Under the pieces are notes generated by a model that was not told the origin of the DNA, did not search any database, and worked only from the letters and a program-made list of their open reading frames with translations. 64,000 nt of DNA from CAYLHF01 sp964383365 (GTDB lineage Bacteria > Bacteroidota > Rhodothermia > Rhodothermales > UBA10348), in contig CAYLHF010000005.1 of assembly GCA_964383365.1 (NCBI GenBank), positions 68,154 to 132,153 of the forward strand, given 5' to 3'. A program made the position numbers and the translations under genes. Shown here piece after piece: positions 1 to 10,605 of the stretch. The number at the start of each line of letters is the position of its first letter. The first letter of the stretch is position 1.

Positions 1-856
1 CCATTTTAGCCAGTTGCGCTTCGGAAAACCGATAGAGCATCAGAAATGCGATACTGACCCCGATATGCTTCTTCTGGAAGAACGTCGAAAATGTACCCGC
101 CACGTCTGAGATCAACTCCTTGACGGATGCGACTGAGCGTTCATCGTCAGCAGACGGGCGGGGTAAAGCCCAACTGTGATAGAAGGCCGCAACGGCAAAA
201 AATCCGGCAAGAATCAGAAAAACGACCGACCACGCGGTTGGTACTGACGTGAGAGTCTCTTCGAAATAGCCCGCGAGCATCACCAGGAGGCCCTGGCCGG
301 TAATCATCGCGAGCCGGTAAAAAGTGCTCCGGATACCGACGAACCACGCCTGATCGTGGGTGCTCAGTCCCAACATATAGAAACCGTCTGCCGCAATGTC
401 ATGCGTGGCAGAACTGAAGGCGAGCAGCCAGAAGAAAGCCAGCGAGTACCGGAAGAAATCACTTCCCGGAATGGTCAGCGCAATCCCGGCCAGTCCGCCC
501 CCGACGAGCACTTGCATGGCGATGATCCACCATCGCTTGGTCCTGATGGCATCGACGAGCGGACTCCAGAACGGCTTGATCACCCACGGTAGATACAACC
601 AACTGGTGTAGAGGGCGATGTCGGTATTCGAGATGTCCAGCCGTTTGTACATCACTACCGAGATCATCATGACCGCCACATAGGGTAGACCTTCAGCGAA
701 ATAGAGCGTTGGAACCCATCGCCACGACGCACGGGTAGCGGTTCGTCCGTGGTCATCACCCCCGCCGGAAATCAAGCCCTCACGTCCTCGGGTACTTCCC
801 GAGACATTTACCCCCCGGCCTTCGGGCGATTGACTGCTCTCGCTCTGTGCGTTCAT
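1..856 (-). CDS. AmpG-like MFS permease, 3' end outside window
   Basis: The visible N-terminal 285 residues encode a polytopic inner-membrane MFS protein of the PAT/AmpG type. Seen: a polar N-terminus of about 45 residues, then FAEGLPYVAVMMISVVMYK and SNTDIALYTSWLYLPWVIKP, where AmpG-like permeases carry their first conserved helices, followed by SSATHDIAADGFYMLGLS and further hydrophobic segments. The frame is open to the window edge, so the C-terminal half is missing. The start chosen is the ATG at 856; no clear Shine-Dalgarno is visible. AmpG proteins import anhydro-muropeptides. The gene lies 58 bp downstream of a wall amidase and a GHL10 hydrolase on the same strand, which fits peptidoglycan recycling (inference). 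A generic sugar permease cannot be excluded. Confidence 0.85.
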   Translation of the reverse strand, partial: MNAQSESSQSPEGRGVNVSGSTRGREGLISGGGDDHGRTATRASWRWVPTLYFAEGLPYVAVMMISVVMYKRLDISNTDIALYTSWLYLPWVIKPFWSPLVDAIRTKRWWIIAMQVLVGGGLAGIALTIPGSDFFRYSLAFFWLLAFSSATHDIAADGFYMLGLSTHDQAWFVGIRSTFYRLAMITGQGLLVMLAGYFEETLTSVPTAWSVVFLILAGFFAVAAFYHSWALPRPSADDERSVASVKELISDVAGTFSTFFQKKHIGVSIAFLMLYRFSEAQLAKM

Positions 857-914
857 ACGTCTTGTGGTAACGTTCGTCTTTCTGACTCAGATGGCGGTCT
901 CCGGTCGTCAGCGC

Positions 915-3900
915 CTAATGATAGAGGTAGTCCAGAATCTCCCGCATGAGCCGGTTTCGGTTCCCCGGGCCGATCACCGTTTCGAACGGAAATCCGAGTG
1001 TCACGACCCGGTGCGATCCCCCGGAGGCAACCCCCGCACTCATATTGCCTTCGCGGAAACGCAGAAAAGTGACTGCGTTGGAATCTGCCGGCTCGACGGC
1101 ATCGGGAGACTCGACCCGGTACATCTCGCCGACCGGATCGGTATTATACGCCAACCCCGTTCCATACGGAAGAAGAGCGTCGTTACTCGCATACACGCCC
1201 CCTCCCTGCGACGCATGATCCGTCCGCCAGGTGACGCCGAGCACCTCTTTCAGAAACAGTTTCCCGGCGTCCGTTCCCGCCAAATCTGTCCCTACATATG
1301 CTCCCGTCACCAGGAGCCGTCCGCCTGCCGCTGAATAATTCTTCAATGCCGCCTGCATACGGTCAGAAAAGGCCTCGAATCGCTTGCCGGTCAGGTTTCC
1401 CGGACCGCGCGTCGTCCGCTCTTCCCCGAGCATCAGATCTACGACTGGATAATCGTCGAGGTGGACACGGCCGTCTTCCACGGCCTCATCAGAACTCGAA
1501 ACAAACGAATGGCCCGACGCCATGAGGGCTCCCCCATGAACAACCGCATAATCGAATGTATTCCCCGGGAGGATATGCGTCTCGAATGTCGAAAAACTCG
1601 CTCCATGGCCGGGGGCGTCGTCGTCGAGCCAGGGCGAATCAGTCCTGAAATCGTATTGATCACCGACAAACCCGGCATCATACCCATCCGGGACCCCTTC
1701 ATCGACGAGAGGCGAAAAACCTTGATAGGAACCGTGGTCAACAGTACCCGGTGCGGCCACCCTGTCAAATCCATTGACAATGAGGACGGGTGGATCCGGT
1801 GATCCTGAATGGCCTACAGATAGAATCTCGGACGGCCTGCTTTCGCCGCCTTCGTTGACGGCCGAGACCTTGAAACTCACGACCTGACCCACCGCCGGTG
1901 CAGGTGCCGTAAAACTGGATCGTTCCACGTATATACCGTTATCAAACGCCCGCTCTCCTGTTCTCGAATACACGATATATCCGTCCGGATCGGCAGACGG
2001 CTCCAGTGGATCGCTCACAGCAGACCAGGACAACGATACCCGACCCTCGGAATCGAATGCTGCCAGAAAATGATTCGGCCGAAGCGGTTCGACGACGTAG
2101 GTCTGTCGTCCCTGGAAGGCCAGAAACCGGAGCATGGACTTGTATATGGCCCGGGCGACGGTGAACCGGAAGGTCGGGTCCAGGCCGAATTTCATATCAG
2201 AGAAATTCTGGTGTGAGAGCAATTCCAGAAGCACTCCGGGGACATTCGGCCGGACTGCCTCGCTGTAATCGCGGTCCCAGATTGAACGTCTCGCCCAGCC
2301 GGTATCAAACAGAACATGGAGATCAGAAACGATCTGGGTCTGCATGAGGTCGCCCAGATCCCTATTGGCAAATCTCGACATCCCGTCAGGAAAGACCCGC
2401 TCGTCCTCGGCTCCGGTGCTGCTGTAGATCATCAGCGTGCCGATGGTCGAATCATCGCCCGTTATCCCTGCATCGGTATGAAATGCGAGGGATAGATCGA
2501 CCGGTATGTGCAACCCTCTACTCGAACGATTCTTGTTCGGTCCAAATGGATCCCCTCTCAGGTAATTCACCCATTCTGCCCGTCCCCGGTAGTCATCCAC
2601 GTAGTCGTTGGGCGATTCCGTCACATTGTAGACCAATTCCTTTGGCATTCCGGAGAACTGCATATAATATCTGGCCCCTTCGGCATACCGTGGGCGACCA
2701 CTCGTTCCCCGGCCCCTCCGGATGCTGCCCATTCCCCCTCCGAATCGCACGGCATCGGCAGACAGCACATGGCCAGGCGTATCGCTTTCGTTCGTGAGGG
2801 TTACCTGGCCCTCCTCGGGATGAACACCCGACGCAAACAGAAATGACCCCAGATACTCCCACGTGGCGCCTCCCATTCTCTGGTCTACGGAAAATTCCGT
2901 CTTCCCTCCCCTGTGCCAGACGGTATAACGCGCATCCGCCGTGGCATTCTCCAAATTGGCATACGAGACGTACACGGCGTATCGACCATCTTTCGGTATG
3001 TCAGGAATCCAGACCGCCTGGGCGGAAATACTCGAATCCGATCGCGTCTGTCTGATCGATCCGCTCTGGAAGGGATTTTCTCCGTCGACCAGAGGATGCG
3101 TCGACGGGCCGAAACCGCTTTTTTCTGACGTTGACCATTCAAACGATGACTCGGCGATCTCCAGGTAACGCTGTCCAGCCTCCTCAGGTCGACCATCATT
3201 ATCCACGATCGCTTCGTCCGGTTGGGGGTCTCGCTCCCTGGGCATATAGACCGACGCTCCGGCACGCTCAAGCATAGGCGCCAGGTACGGCGCTACAAAC
3301 GCCATCGGAAGAAGATCTTCCACGGTCCGGAAGAGTCGCGCCCGTTGCCACTCCCATCGGTCGAGCTTTCTCTCATAATACCATCCGTGGCTGGGCCAGA
3401 TGGCGATATGTTTTCCCCAGAGTCCTTGAATCGGACGAAACGGCTTACTCAGATTGATTGCAAGGGGATGCCTGAGCGCATCCGTCGACCGATTATCGGG
3501 TCCTTCAACCGGCAGACGTAAGGAATCAACCGCTTCACTCCGTCTGAATACATTCGGCACCAGATCCTCCGCCCGTACACCCAGCGCAAAAAGGTTCAAG
3601 TCGGGCGAATAGTCACCCACACTATGATGACGGATGTACGTTCTCAAGCGGGCGAGCATATCCTCCCGGAATGGCACCTGGGCAAACGCTTCGTTGAAAA
3701 ATATATCAACCGAAGCTTCATCTGCAGCAATCTTGAATGAATCCACGCGGGCCCCCGGATCGAGTCGGAAGCCACAATCCTCGCTTGTACACGAATCGAT
3801 GAATCTGGAGAGCGTTTCCTCCATGTATGTCCTGGCTCCCCCCGGCGCGATCCGAACCGTACCCGCCGAAGCACACCCCGAGAGATACAGTATCAGGAAT

Positions 3901-4031
3901 ACCAGAAAGGAGGTGCCGCGATCACCGTGAAGAGAGAATCGATGGCGACGCGATCGAATCATCATCCTGTCCCTCGAGAGATGACTATTCACGGTGTATA
4001 CCTCCTGAAATCCAGACTCGGGCACCATCAT
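915..4031 (-). CDS. N-acetylmuramoyl-L-alanine amidase-like lipoprotein with golvesin-type and Fn3 domains
   Basis: A secreted lipoprotein of up to 1038 residues, often annotated as xanthan lyase/amidase. Seen: a lipobox (YLSGC, Cys about 53), an Amidase_3-like beginning at about 208 (KHIAIWPSHGWYYE), a golvesin/xanthan-lyase-type beta domain inserted at about 335-435 (WIPDIPKDGRYAVYVSYANL), resumption of the amidase core with AFHTDAG, a fibronectin III module at about 700-780 (SLSWSAVSDP), and a 230-residue C-terminal domain of unknown fold. The His in PSHG and in FHTDAG are plausible zinc ligands. The start ATG at 4031 has a GGAGG five bases upstream and overlaps the stop of the upstream gene (ATGA). 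A second ATG pair at 3965 with GAGGG upstream gives a more typical signal peptide. Probable role: removal of stem peptides from peptidoglycan at the cell surface. Confidence 0.85.
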   Translation of the reverse strand: MMVPESGFQEVYTVNSHLSRDRMMIRSRRHRFSLHGDRGTSFLVFLILYLSGCASAGTVRIAPGGARTYMEETLSRFIDSCTSEDCGFRLDPGARVDSFKIAADEASVDIFFNEAFAQVPFREDMLARLRTYIRHHSVGDYSPDLNLFALGVRAEDLVPNVFRRSEAVDSLRLPVEGPDNRSTDALRHPLAINLSKPFRPIQGLWGKHIAIWPSHGWYYERKLDRWEWQRARLFRTVEDLLPMAFVAPYLAPMLERAGASVYMPRERDPQPDEAIVDNDGRPEEAGQRYLEIAESSFEWSTSEKSGFGPSTHPLVDGENPFQSGSIRQTRSDSSISAQAVWIPDIPKDGRYAVYVSYANLENATADARYTVWHRGGKTEFSVDQRMGGATWEYLGSFLFASGVHPEEGQVTLTNESDTPGHVLSADAVRFGGGMGSIRRGRGTSGRPRYAEGARYYMQFSGMPKELVYNVTESPNDYVDDYRGRAEWVNYLRGDPFGPNKNRSSRGLHIPVDLSLAFHTDAGITGDDSTIGTLMIYSSTGAEDERVFPDGMSRFANRDLGDLMQTQIVSDLHVLFDTGWARRSIWDRDYSEAVRPNVPGVLLELLSHQNFSDMKFGLDPTFRFTVARAIYKSMLRFLAFQGRQTYVVEPLRPNHFLAAFDSEGRVSLSWSAVSDPLEPSADPDGYIVYSRTGERAFDNGIYVERSSFTAPAPAVGQVVSFKVSAVNEGGESRPSEILSVGHSGSPDPPVLIVNGFDRVAAPGTVDHGSYQGFSPLVDEGVPDGYDAGFVGDQYDFRTDSPWLDDDAPGHGASFSTFETHILPGNTFDYAVVHGGALMASGHSFVSSSDEAVEDGRVHLDDYPVVDLMLGEERTTRGPGNLTGKRFEAFSDRMQAALKNYSAAGGRLLVTGAYVGTDLAGTDAGKLFLKEVLGVTWRTDHASQGGGVYASNDALLPYGTGLAYNTDPVGEMYRVESPDAVEPADSNAVTFLRFREGNMSAGVASGGSHRVVTLGFPFETVIGPGNRNRLMREILDYLYH

Positions 4032-5599
4032 TGACCCTCCGACAGCCGAGCATCCGTGCTGCCAAACGTTGTTATCTGGCCTTCACGCCCCGTGCGCGAG
4101 ACGCCGGAAACGGCTACGATTACCGGGAGCGTCGATCCCAGATCGACCGATCGGCGCCACCCCGGCATGACCCGTGTCCGCCAACCATGTTTGTCGCGGG
4201 TACGAAGCGTCCAGTGCGTGAGTCCGGGGCCCGACACAGGCGACTGAATGACCACACGAAAACGCCCACCCAGGTGTTCGATGCGGCCGATCAACTCCGC
4301 GGGAACGGGATCCTCCAGCCACGAACTCTCGGGAATGAGCGCATCCGTCGCGTACACATCGGAAACGAGGCTGTCCCCGAGAGCCTCCGGAGTATCCATA
4401 AGTGATTTCATGCTGAAATGAATATTCCCGTCTGCCCCCACGGTACGCTGTGTAAAACGCACTTGATCGATGATTTGAGATGCGTCCCAGTGTCGTCGGT
4501 CCTGAAGAACGACCCGGGTAGAAAACAATCCGGGCCAGATATGCCGGGAATGCGTGTTCTGTTCGATCCACCAATTCAGGAGGTCTGCATAGTTCTGCCC
4601 CTTGCTCCCAAGCGACCAATACAACTGCGGACTCAGATAATCCACCCATCCCTTCTGTAGCCAGCGGCGGGCGTCGGCATATAATTTCTCGACGGGATCG
4701 AATCCCCTGACACTCTTCGGAAACCCCGGCTTCCAGATTCCGAACGGACTGATCCCGACTTTCACCCAGGCCTTCCGTTCCTTCACACCTCGGTACAATC
4801 GCTCCACGAATCGATCCACATTTTCGCGGCGCCATTCGGCTCTGGCGAGAGAGTCCCCGCGTCCTCCCCAGGAAACTGAGTCAGGAAATGGAATCGCTAC
4901 CCCGTTGGCTGTTGCCGGATACGGGTAGAAATAATCATCCAGATGAACCCCGTCGATGTCATATCGCTCGACGACATCAAAAATGACCTCCAACGAGGCC
5001 GATACCACATCTTCTCGACCCGGATCCATCCACAACTGGGTACCGTACGGAATGGTTCGGCCTGCCGCACTGGCATGAAGATCCGAGAAGACCGAGTCGG
5101 CCGTAGGATGATAGGCGCGGAACGGATTGAACCAGGCGTGAAGCTCGATGCCTCGTCGATGCGCTTCCTCTACGGCGAAGGAAAGCGGGTCATAAAACGG
5201 GGCAGGAGCTTTCCCCTGTGCTCCCGTCAGGTACGCAGACCAGGGCTCAAATGGGGAGGAAAAAAATGCGTCTGCAGTCGGCCTAACCTGAAATACGATC
5301 GCATTCAGACGAAGTAACTGCGCCCGATCCATGATGCGGAGGAGTTCTTCCTTCTGCTGACCGGTGGTCAGCCCGGGTTCTGACGGCCAATCAATGTTGT
5401 CTACAGTGGCAACCCACGCCGCTCTGAACTCACGGGGTACGGGCGGAATGAGATAGGTCAGCGAATCGGGCTCCTCAGTGGCGGTCTCCGGGAATGCCCC
5501 GTCAATCACGGCCGACGTCCGGCACGACACCACCGAGAGTGAAAGAATCACCAGCGAGACGACCATACGACGGGCAGAAAAGGCGAAGATTCGGTCCAA
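4028..5599 (-). CDS. GHL10 (DUF187) family glycan hydrolase, lipoprotein
   Basis: 523 residues of the glycoside-hydrolase-like family 10, which includes DigH/YngK proteins that act on denuded peptidoglycan strands. Seen: a lipoprotein signal (SLVILSLSVVSC, Cys about 26), the family opening REFRAAWVATVDNIDWPS at about 56, FQVRPTADAFF, ELHAWFNPFRAY, the acidic cluster DGVHLDDYFYPYP at about 220, VGISPFGIW, and DYLSPQLYWSLG, all in TIM-barrel order. The C-terminal 100 residues form a small beta domain. The gene is divergent from the PAP2 gene. It overlaps the next gene by 4 bp, so it heads a translationally coupled hydrolase-amidase-permease operon. Confidence 0.92.
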   Translation of the reverse strand: MDRIFAFSARRMVVSLVILSLSVVSCRTSAVIDGAFPETATEEPDSLTYLIPPVPREFRAAWVATVDNIDWPSEPGLTTGQQKEELLRIMDRAQLLRLNAIVFQVRPTADAFFSSPFEPWSAYLTGAQGKAPAPFYDPLSFAVEEAHRRGIELHAWFNPFRAYHPTADSVFSDLHASAAGRTIPYGTQLWMDPGREDVVSASLEVIFDVVERYDIDGVHLDDYFYPYPATANGVAIPFPDSVSWGGRGDSLARAEWRRENVDRFVERLYRGVKERKAWVKVGISPFGIWKPGFPKSVRGFDPVEKLYADARRWLQKGWVDYLSPQLYWSLGSKGQNYADLLNWWIEQNTHSRHIWPGLFSTRVVLQDRRHWDASQIIDQVRFTQRTVGADGNIHFSMKSLMDTPEALGDSLVSDVYATDALIPESSWLEDPVPAELIGRIEHLGGRFRVVIQSPVSGPGLTHWTLRTRDKHGWRTRVMPGWRRSVDLGSTLPVIVAVSGVSRTGREGQITTFGSTDARLSEGQ

Positions 5600-5849
5600 G
5601 ATCGTACGGGCTTACGTGCAAACTGATGACATGGAGAGGGCACGTCCAATTTATCGGCGACCATACGATGGTACAAGCCGCATCCAGCGGAAATTTGCTC
5701 GTGACGAATTGATTTCGAACCTCTACCTTACGCGGCAACAGAAAGGGTACGCTACCAGAACGGCAGAAAACTACCGAACTGCGAGAAACACGACAAGAAA
5801 GAGCTTCTGTCTCTCGCAGGGCCCTATCCAGAGACATTTCTACGATCCA

Positions 5850-6713
5850 GTGAACGATTGCGGAGATAGACATTCAGGAGAGCCCACATCCGGATGGATC
5901 TTTACGATTCGTGCCGGAAACACGTTATGGCTACTCATTTTTCTTTTTATCCTCGCTCTGGTCGCAGACACGAATGCGGCGTCGGCCCAACGTTCGCAGC
6001 GTCAGGATCCGATCCGTTTTGTTCGCTGGACAGGTGAGGACGCACGGTCATTCCTGCCCTCGATAACCCGGCTGCAGCCTCTCTATATCGTCCTGGGAGG
6101 AGGGATTGTGTACGCTTCGTCGTTCTACGACAGGCGGGCTACAAGGGACACGAGGTACCTGGCCGACAGAGAGATTCTCCGCGTTCTGGAAGAGTTTGGA
6201 AACGAAAAAGTCCTCAGGCCCATGTCCCTGATGATATTTATCGGCACGCTGCTTCAGCCCGATCAACGCATGCAGAATGCCGCATTCTCGTCGATGGAAT
6301 CGATCCTGTTTGCCAACCTGTTCGTCAACGGGCTGAAATCTGTCGTCGGACGGTCACGGCCCAACGTGACCGACGACCCCGGAGATTTTTCATTCCTGTC
6401 CGGGCGCACCGCATTCCCGTCGGGCCATTCCGCTACCGTGTTTGCTTTCCTGACCCCCTGGGTCTTGTTCTACCCTCATCCGCTCATGTACGGATTATTC
6501 GGACTCGGTGCGGCGACGGCTTTCACGCGGGTCGCAACCGGTTTTCATTGGGTCTCTGACGTGGTAAGTGGAAGTGCGATGGGGTTCGGTATCGCCTATT
6601 GGATCTCCAGAAGACATCTCCGTGCGAGCGGCGGCAGGACGCGTGCTTCCTCGTTGAGTCGGGTCGTACCGCGCATCGGGGTGAACGATTTTTCGATCAC
6701 CTATCGGTTCTGA
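5850..6713 (+). CDS. PAP2-family phosphatase
   Basis: Membrane-associated phosphatidic-acid-phosphatase-type enzyme, as used for undecaprenyl pyrophosphate or lipid phosphate turnover. Seen: a hydrophobic signal (LWLLIFLFILALVAD, with AAS-AQ as a likely cleavage site), then the three PAP2 motifs: KSVVGRSRP, FPSGHSATVF, and TRVATGFHWVSDV (Thr where Ser is usual). The start is uncertain. The frame stays open upstream to 5478, but that part lies antisense to the divergent GHL10 gene or in its promoter region. GTG 5850 gives a sensible signal peptide but has no good ribosome site; ATG 5631 is an alternative. The C-terminus ends in a short basic tail. Confidence 0.8.
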   Translation: MNDCGDRHSGEPTSGWIFTIRAGNTLWLLIFLFILALVADTNAASAQRSQRQDPIRFVRWTGEDARSFLPSITRLQPLYIVLGGGIVYASSFYDRRATRDTRYLADREILRVLEEFGNEKVLRPMSLMIFIGTLLQPDQRMQNAAFSSMESILFANLFVNGLKSVVGRSRPNVTDDPGDFSFLSGRTAFPSGHSATVFAFLTPWVLFYPHPLMYGLFGLGAATAFTRVATGFHWVSDVVSGSAMGFGIAYWISRRHLRASGGRTRASSLSRVVPRIGVNDFSITYRF

Positions 6714-6724
6714 CCATTTTCTGC

Positions 6725-6761
6725 CGTAGATCGCGTGATGGGATTCGTCCCATACTCTACG
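6725..6761. terminator. Hairpin between convergent genes
   Basis: CGTAGA (6725-6730) pairs with TCTACG (6756-6761), and inside it ATGGGA-TTCG-TCCCAT (6738-6753) forms a perfect 6-bp stem on a stable TTCG tetraloop. It sits between the converging PAP2 and Sua5 genes, so it could stop transcription from both sides. There is no T-run, so intrinsic termination is an inference. Confidence 0.5.
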
Positions 6762-6771
6762 CTGCCGTTCG

Positions 6772-7773
<1,002 letters not shown>

Positions 7774-7795
7774 GAGCTATCGTCTGGTTGCCGTT

Positions 7796-9196
7796 CTACT
7801 CCCAACCCTCGAATGATTTCCGCAGCGAGCCGGTAAACGCAGCATCGCCAATAGCCGCTTCAACCGTACGCTCGAAGTGCTCCCCCCATCCCGGACAATC
7901 CACCTCATCCCAGAGTGTGTTGTGCCAGAGGGCGATGAAGAGACCTCCAAACTCCTGACACGTTTTCATCAATCGACTGGTGGCTGCGACGGCGTCCTCG
8001 AGGGAGAGTTCCATGCGATTGAACAGGGCCGATTCCATCACCATCAGGGGCATTTCCCACGTCGACAGGGATTCGTCGTGGATGAGATCGTATAGTTGAT
8101 AAGGGAAACAGGTCCCCGAACGAAATCCGATCCGATCGGAAAAACCCACGGTCGAATCCAGTGTGAATCCTTCCGTGGATATGACCCGTGCCGTCGTCGA
8201 TCCGCTGTAGCGTAGATAGTGCATCCGAACGGAAGCGGCCCGGACGCCCGAGTTTACCGTCAGTCGCCGACGCTCGGCCTGCAAATAGCCCGGGTGCTCG
8301 AACGCAAAATAGCTGGGATGCAGGCCTATTTCACATCCGCTCGACCGCAGCTGGGAGAAAAACTGCTGTATTCGGCTACTCTGTGTGGAATAGCCGACGT
8401 CGTGTGGGGCGCGGGCGGCCGTCTTGAAAAAAAAGGTAGAGGTCCCCCCGCGCCCCACCACTATGTCACGCATTCGATTCATCGCCCGCTCGTAGGGATC
8501 GCCCGTCGAAAGCAGACCCGTTGCCGCCCGTGTAAGTCGCCACAATCGGTCTCGGGCCGATTCCTTCTCCTGATTTCCTACTCCTCGTTGGATGATCTCC
8601 CGGAACAGAATCCCCGGACGCCATTTCTTCACGTAGTCGATGTCATGCGTCGGGCAAAAGGCCCAGTCTCTGTCAGACCATTTTTTTCGTTCGAGGACGA
8701 TGCCAGCCCGCGCCAACAGGTGTTCCATATACGTCCGGTACACGTCAACGTATGGTACGTCGAAACCATCCAGACGCGCCTGTATGCTATCTTCCGACCG
8801 AAACCGACCATGTTCATCCCGCGCTTCTGTGTGGTGCTCCTGCCAGCCCGACAAAAAGAAAAATACGGCCGCTACAACATCGATGGTCGAATCCCCATCG
8901 GATGAAAACAGGACCGGCACGTCTCGTCCCCCAATTTGAACCGTTTGATCGAAGACCGGAATGGCCTCTGAACCCGAGAAGAACCGGAGTGTCTCCGCGA
9001 CGAGTCCGATTCTCAGATCGGCACCGGGTGCGCGTTCGGGATGATTCCCGTAGTATATTCCTCCGGACTCGACGTTTTCCGGCTCGACCCACTGCAAACG
9101 ACACCGATATGGATAGACTAGCATCTCCAGACCGTATTTTGCCCGCGCAAGATATTCGCTTGGAACATCGACGCAGCACGTCAGGCAGGTGGACAT
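7796..9196 (-). CDS. Polysaccharide deacetylase family protein
   Basis: 466 residues. An N-terminal domain of about 150 residues resembles the DUF7033-type region common in Bacteroidota deacetylase-like proteins, and is followed by a NodB-like carbohydrate esterase fold. Seen: FCPTHDIDYVKKWRPG at about 190 (catalytic and metal Asp/His of motif 1), IGLHPSYFAFEHPG (motif 2 His region), MHYLRYSGS, and FIALWHNTLWDE near the C-terminus. The likely role is deacetylating or trimming a surface or capsular polysaccharide (family inference). No signal peptide is visible. The gene is divergent from the HD gene, with an 89-bp spacer. Confidence 0.85.
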   Translation of the reverse strand: MSTCLTCCVDVPSEYLARAKYGLEMLVYPYRCRLQWVEPENVESGGIYYGNHPERAPGADLRIGLVAETLRFFSGSEAIPVFDQTVQIGGRDVPVLFSSDGDSTIDVVAAVFFFLSGWQEHHTEARDEHGRFRSEDSIQARLDGFDVPYVDVYRTYMEHLLARAGIVLERKKWSDRDWAFCPTHDIDYVKKWRPGILFREIIQRGVGNQEKESARDRLWRLTRAATGLLSTGDPYERAMNRMRDIVVGRGGTSTFFFKTAARAPHDVGYSTQSSRIQQFFSQLRSSGCEIGLHPSYFAFEHPGYLQAERRRLTVNSGVRAASVRMHYLRYSGSTTARVISTEGFTLDSTVGFSDRIGFRSGTCFPYQLYDLIHDESLSTWEMPLMVMESALFNRMELSLEDAVAATSRLMKTCQEFGGLFIALWHNTLWDEVDCPGWGEHFERTVEAAIGDAAFTGSLRKSFEGWE

Positions 9197-9285
9197 GGGG
9201 ACAGGAAGATTTTATTTGTTCGGTCGGGCGCTTTAGTCGCCTCTATATACAACACACGACCATTACATCCTGTTTAAGGTAATCC

Positions 9286-10587
9286 GTGAAGCGCAGGTTC
9301 AAGATATTTTCAGACCCGGTTCACGGATTTATCTCGGTTCCGAAAGGACTGATCCTGGATCTGATCCAGACTCCTGAAGTCCAGCGGCTCCGCAGAATCC
9401 GCCAACTCGGGGTCGGATATCTCGTATTCCCGGGGGCCGAACATTCCCGTTTCGGCCACGCACTCGGCGCGATGGCCCTGATGCACGATTGCCTCGCGTC
9501 GGTCGAAGAAAAAGACACCGCCATCTCGGCGGAAGAGCGAACGGCTGCCCTCGCCGTCGCCCTGCTCCACGATATCGGCCACGGTCCCTTTTCGCATACG
9601 CTCGAACACAAACTGATCGAAGATTTCGAACACGAATCCATGAGCAGGGCCCTGATTGCCGATCTCAACGTCCGATTTGATGGAGCACTCGATCTGGCCC
9701 TATCCATTTTCGACAACACGTACGAACGGACGTTTTTCCACCAGCTCATTTCCAGTCAACTCGATATGGATCGTCTCGATTACCTGAGGCGGGACGCATA
9801 CTACACCGGAGTGGCCGAAGGAGCTGTCGGTGTGGGACGAATCATCAAGACCATCAGCGTCCTGCCGGACCCGGCAACAGGAATAGAGACGCCGTTTGTT
9901 CAGGAAAAGGGAGTCCACGCCGTCGAAAACTTCCTGGTTGCCCGTCGAATGATGTACTGGCAGGTCTACCTGCACAAGACGGTTCTTTCGGGCGATCATT
10001 TGCTTCTGAGCATCATCCGGCGCGTCCGGATGCACATGGAGAACGGAACGGAGTCGCTCGTCTCCGGTGCCTCCGATGCATTTCTGTTTTTTCTTCGGGA
10101 CCGGATCACTTCCAGTATGCTATCCCGACCGGCCGTGCGGGCAGCCTACTGCGCTCTCGACGATACCGACATCATCTACAGTATCAAACAGTGGTCCGAT
10201 TCGACTGATGGCATCCTTGCCGATCTGAGCCGACGCTTCATCACGAGAGATTTCTTCCGCGTGCAGTTAGTGGACCATCCCACGGCCAGCTCCGAACGGG
10301 TCGAATGGACCGACACCGTTTCCACATGGTTACTGAAAGAAGGACTCAGCGTACCGGAATCGGTCGGCCGGGACGTATCCTTTTATCTGGCCTTCGATCA
10401 GACAGGGCACTCCGCATACGATCAGGCGGATAATTCCATTTCCGTCATACAGCGGGACGAAACAGTCGTGGAACTCTCAGAAGCCACCGCATCCGGACCG
10501 CTCCGAGGCCTTCTGAAACCGGAATCACGCCACTTTATCTGGTATCCGAAAGAGTGTGCCCCGCCGCGAGTAGGTCCGGCGAGCTAG
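9286..10587 (+). CDS. HD-superfamily phosphohydrolase
   Basis: 433 residues of the dNTPase-like HD family (COG1078). Seen: the opening FSDPVHGFISVPKGL, RRIRQLGVGYLVFPGAEHSR with the first metal His, the HD doublet in ALLHDIGHGPFSHTLEH, and DMDRLDYLRRDAYYTGV, which completes the metal site. The C-terminal 150 residues are less conserved. The likely activity is nucleotide triphosphohydrolysis; the substrate cannot be read from sequence. Translation starts at GTG 9286, with AAGGT 7-11 bases upstream. Confidence 0.9.
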   Translation: MKRRFKIFSDPVHGFISVPKGLILDLIQTPEVQRLRRIRQLGVGYLVFPGAEHSRFGHALGAMALMHDCLASVEEKDTAISAEERTAALAVALLHDIGHGPFSHTLEHKLIEDFEHESMSRALIADLNVRFDGALDLALSIFDNTYERTFFHQLISSQLDMDRLDYLRRDAYYTGVAEGAVGVGRIIKTISVLPDPATGIETPFVQEKGVHAVENFLVARRMMYWQVYLHKTVLSGDHLLLSIIRRVRMHMENGTESLVSGASDAFLFFLRDRITSSMLSRPAVRAAYCALDDTDIIYSIKQWSDSTDGILADLSRRFITRDFFRVQLVDHPTASSERVEWTDTVSTWLLKEGLSVPESVGRDVSFYLAFDQTGHSAYDQADNSISVIQRDETVVELSEATASGPLRGLLKPESRHFIWYPKECAPPRVGPAS

Positions 10588-10605
10588 CGTCCCCCCCCCA
10601 ACCGT

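Noticed and set aside
3827..4405. Plus-strand ORF of 192 codons across the amidase/GHL10 junction
   Set aside because: Arg/Pro-rich, antisense to two well-supported genes; a shadow frame.
5478..5849. N-terminal extension of the PAP2 protein
   Set aside because: Partly antisense to the GHL10 gene, and the signal peptide would lie about 150 residues in.
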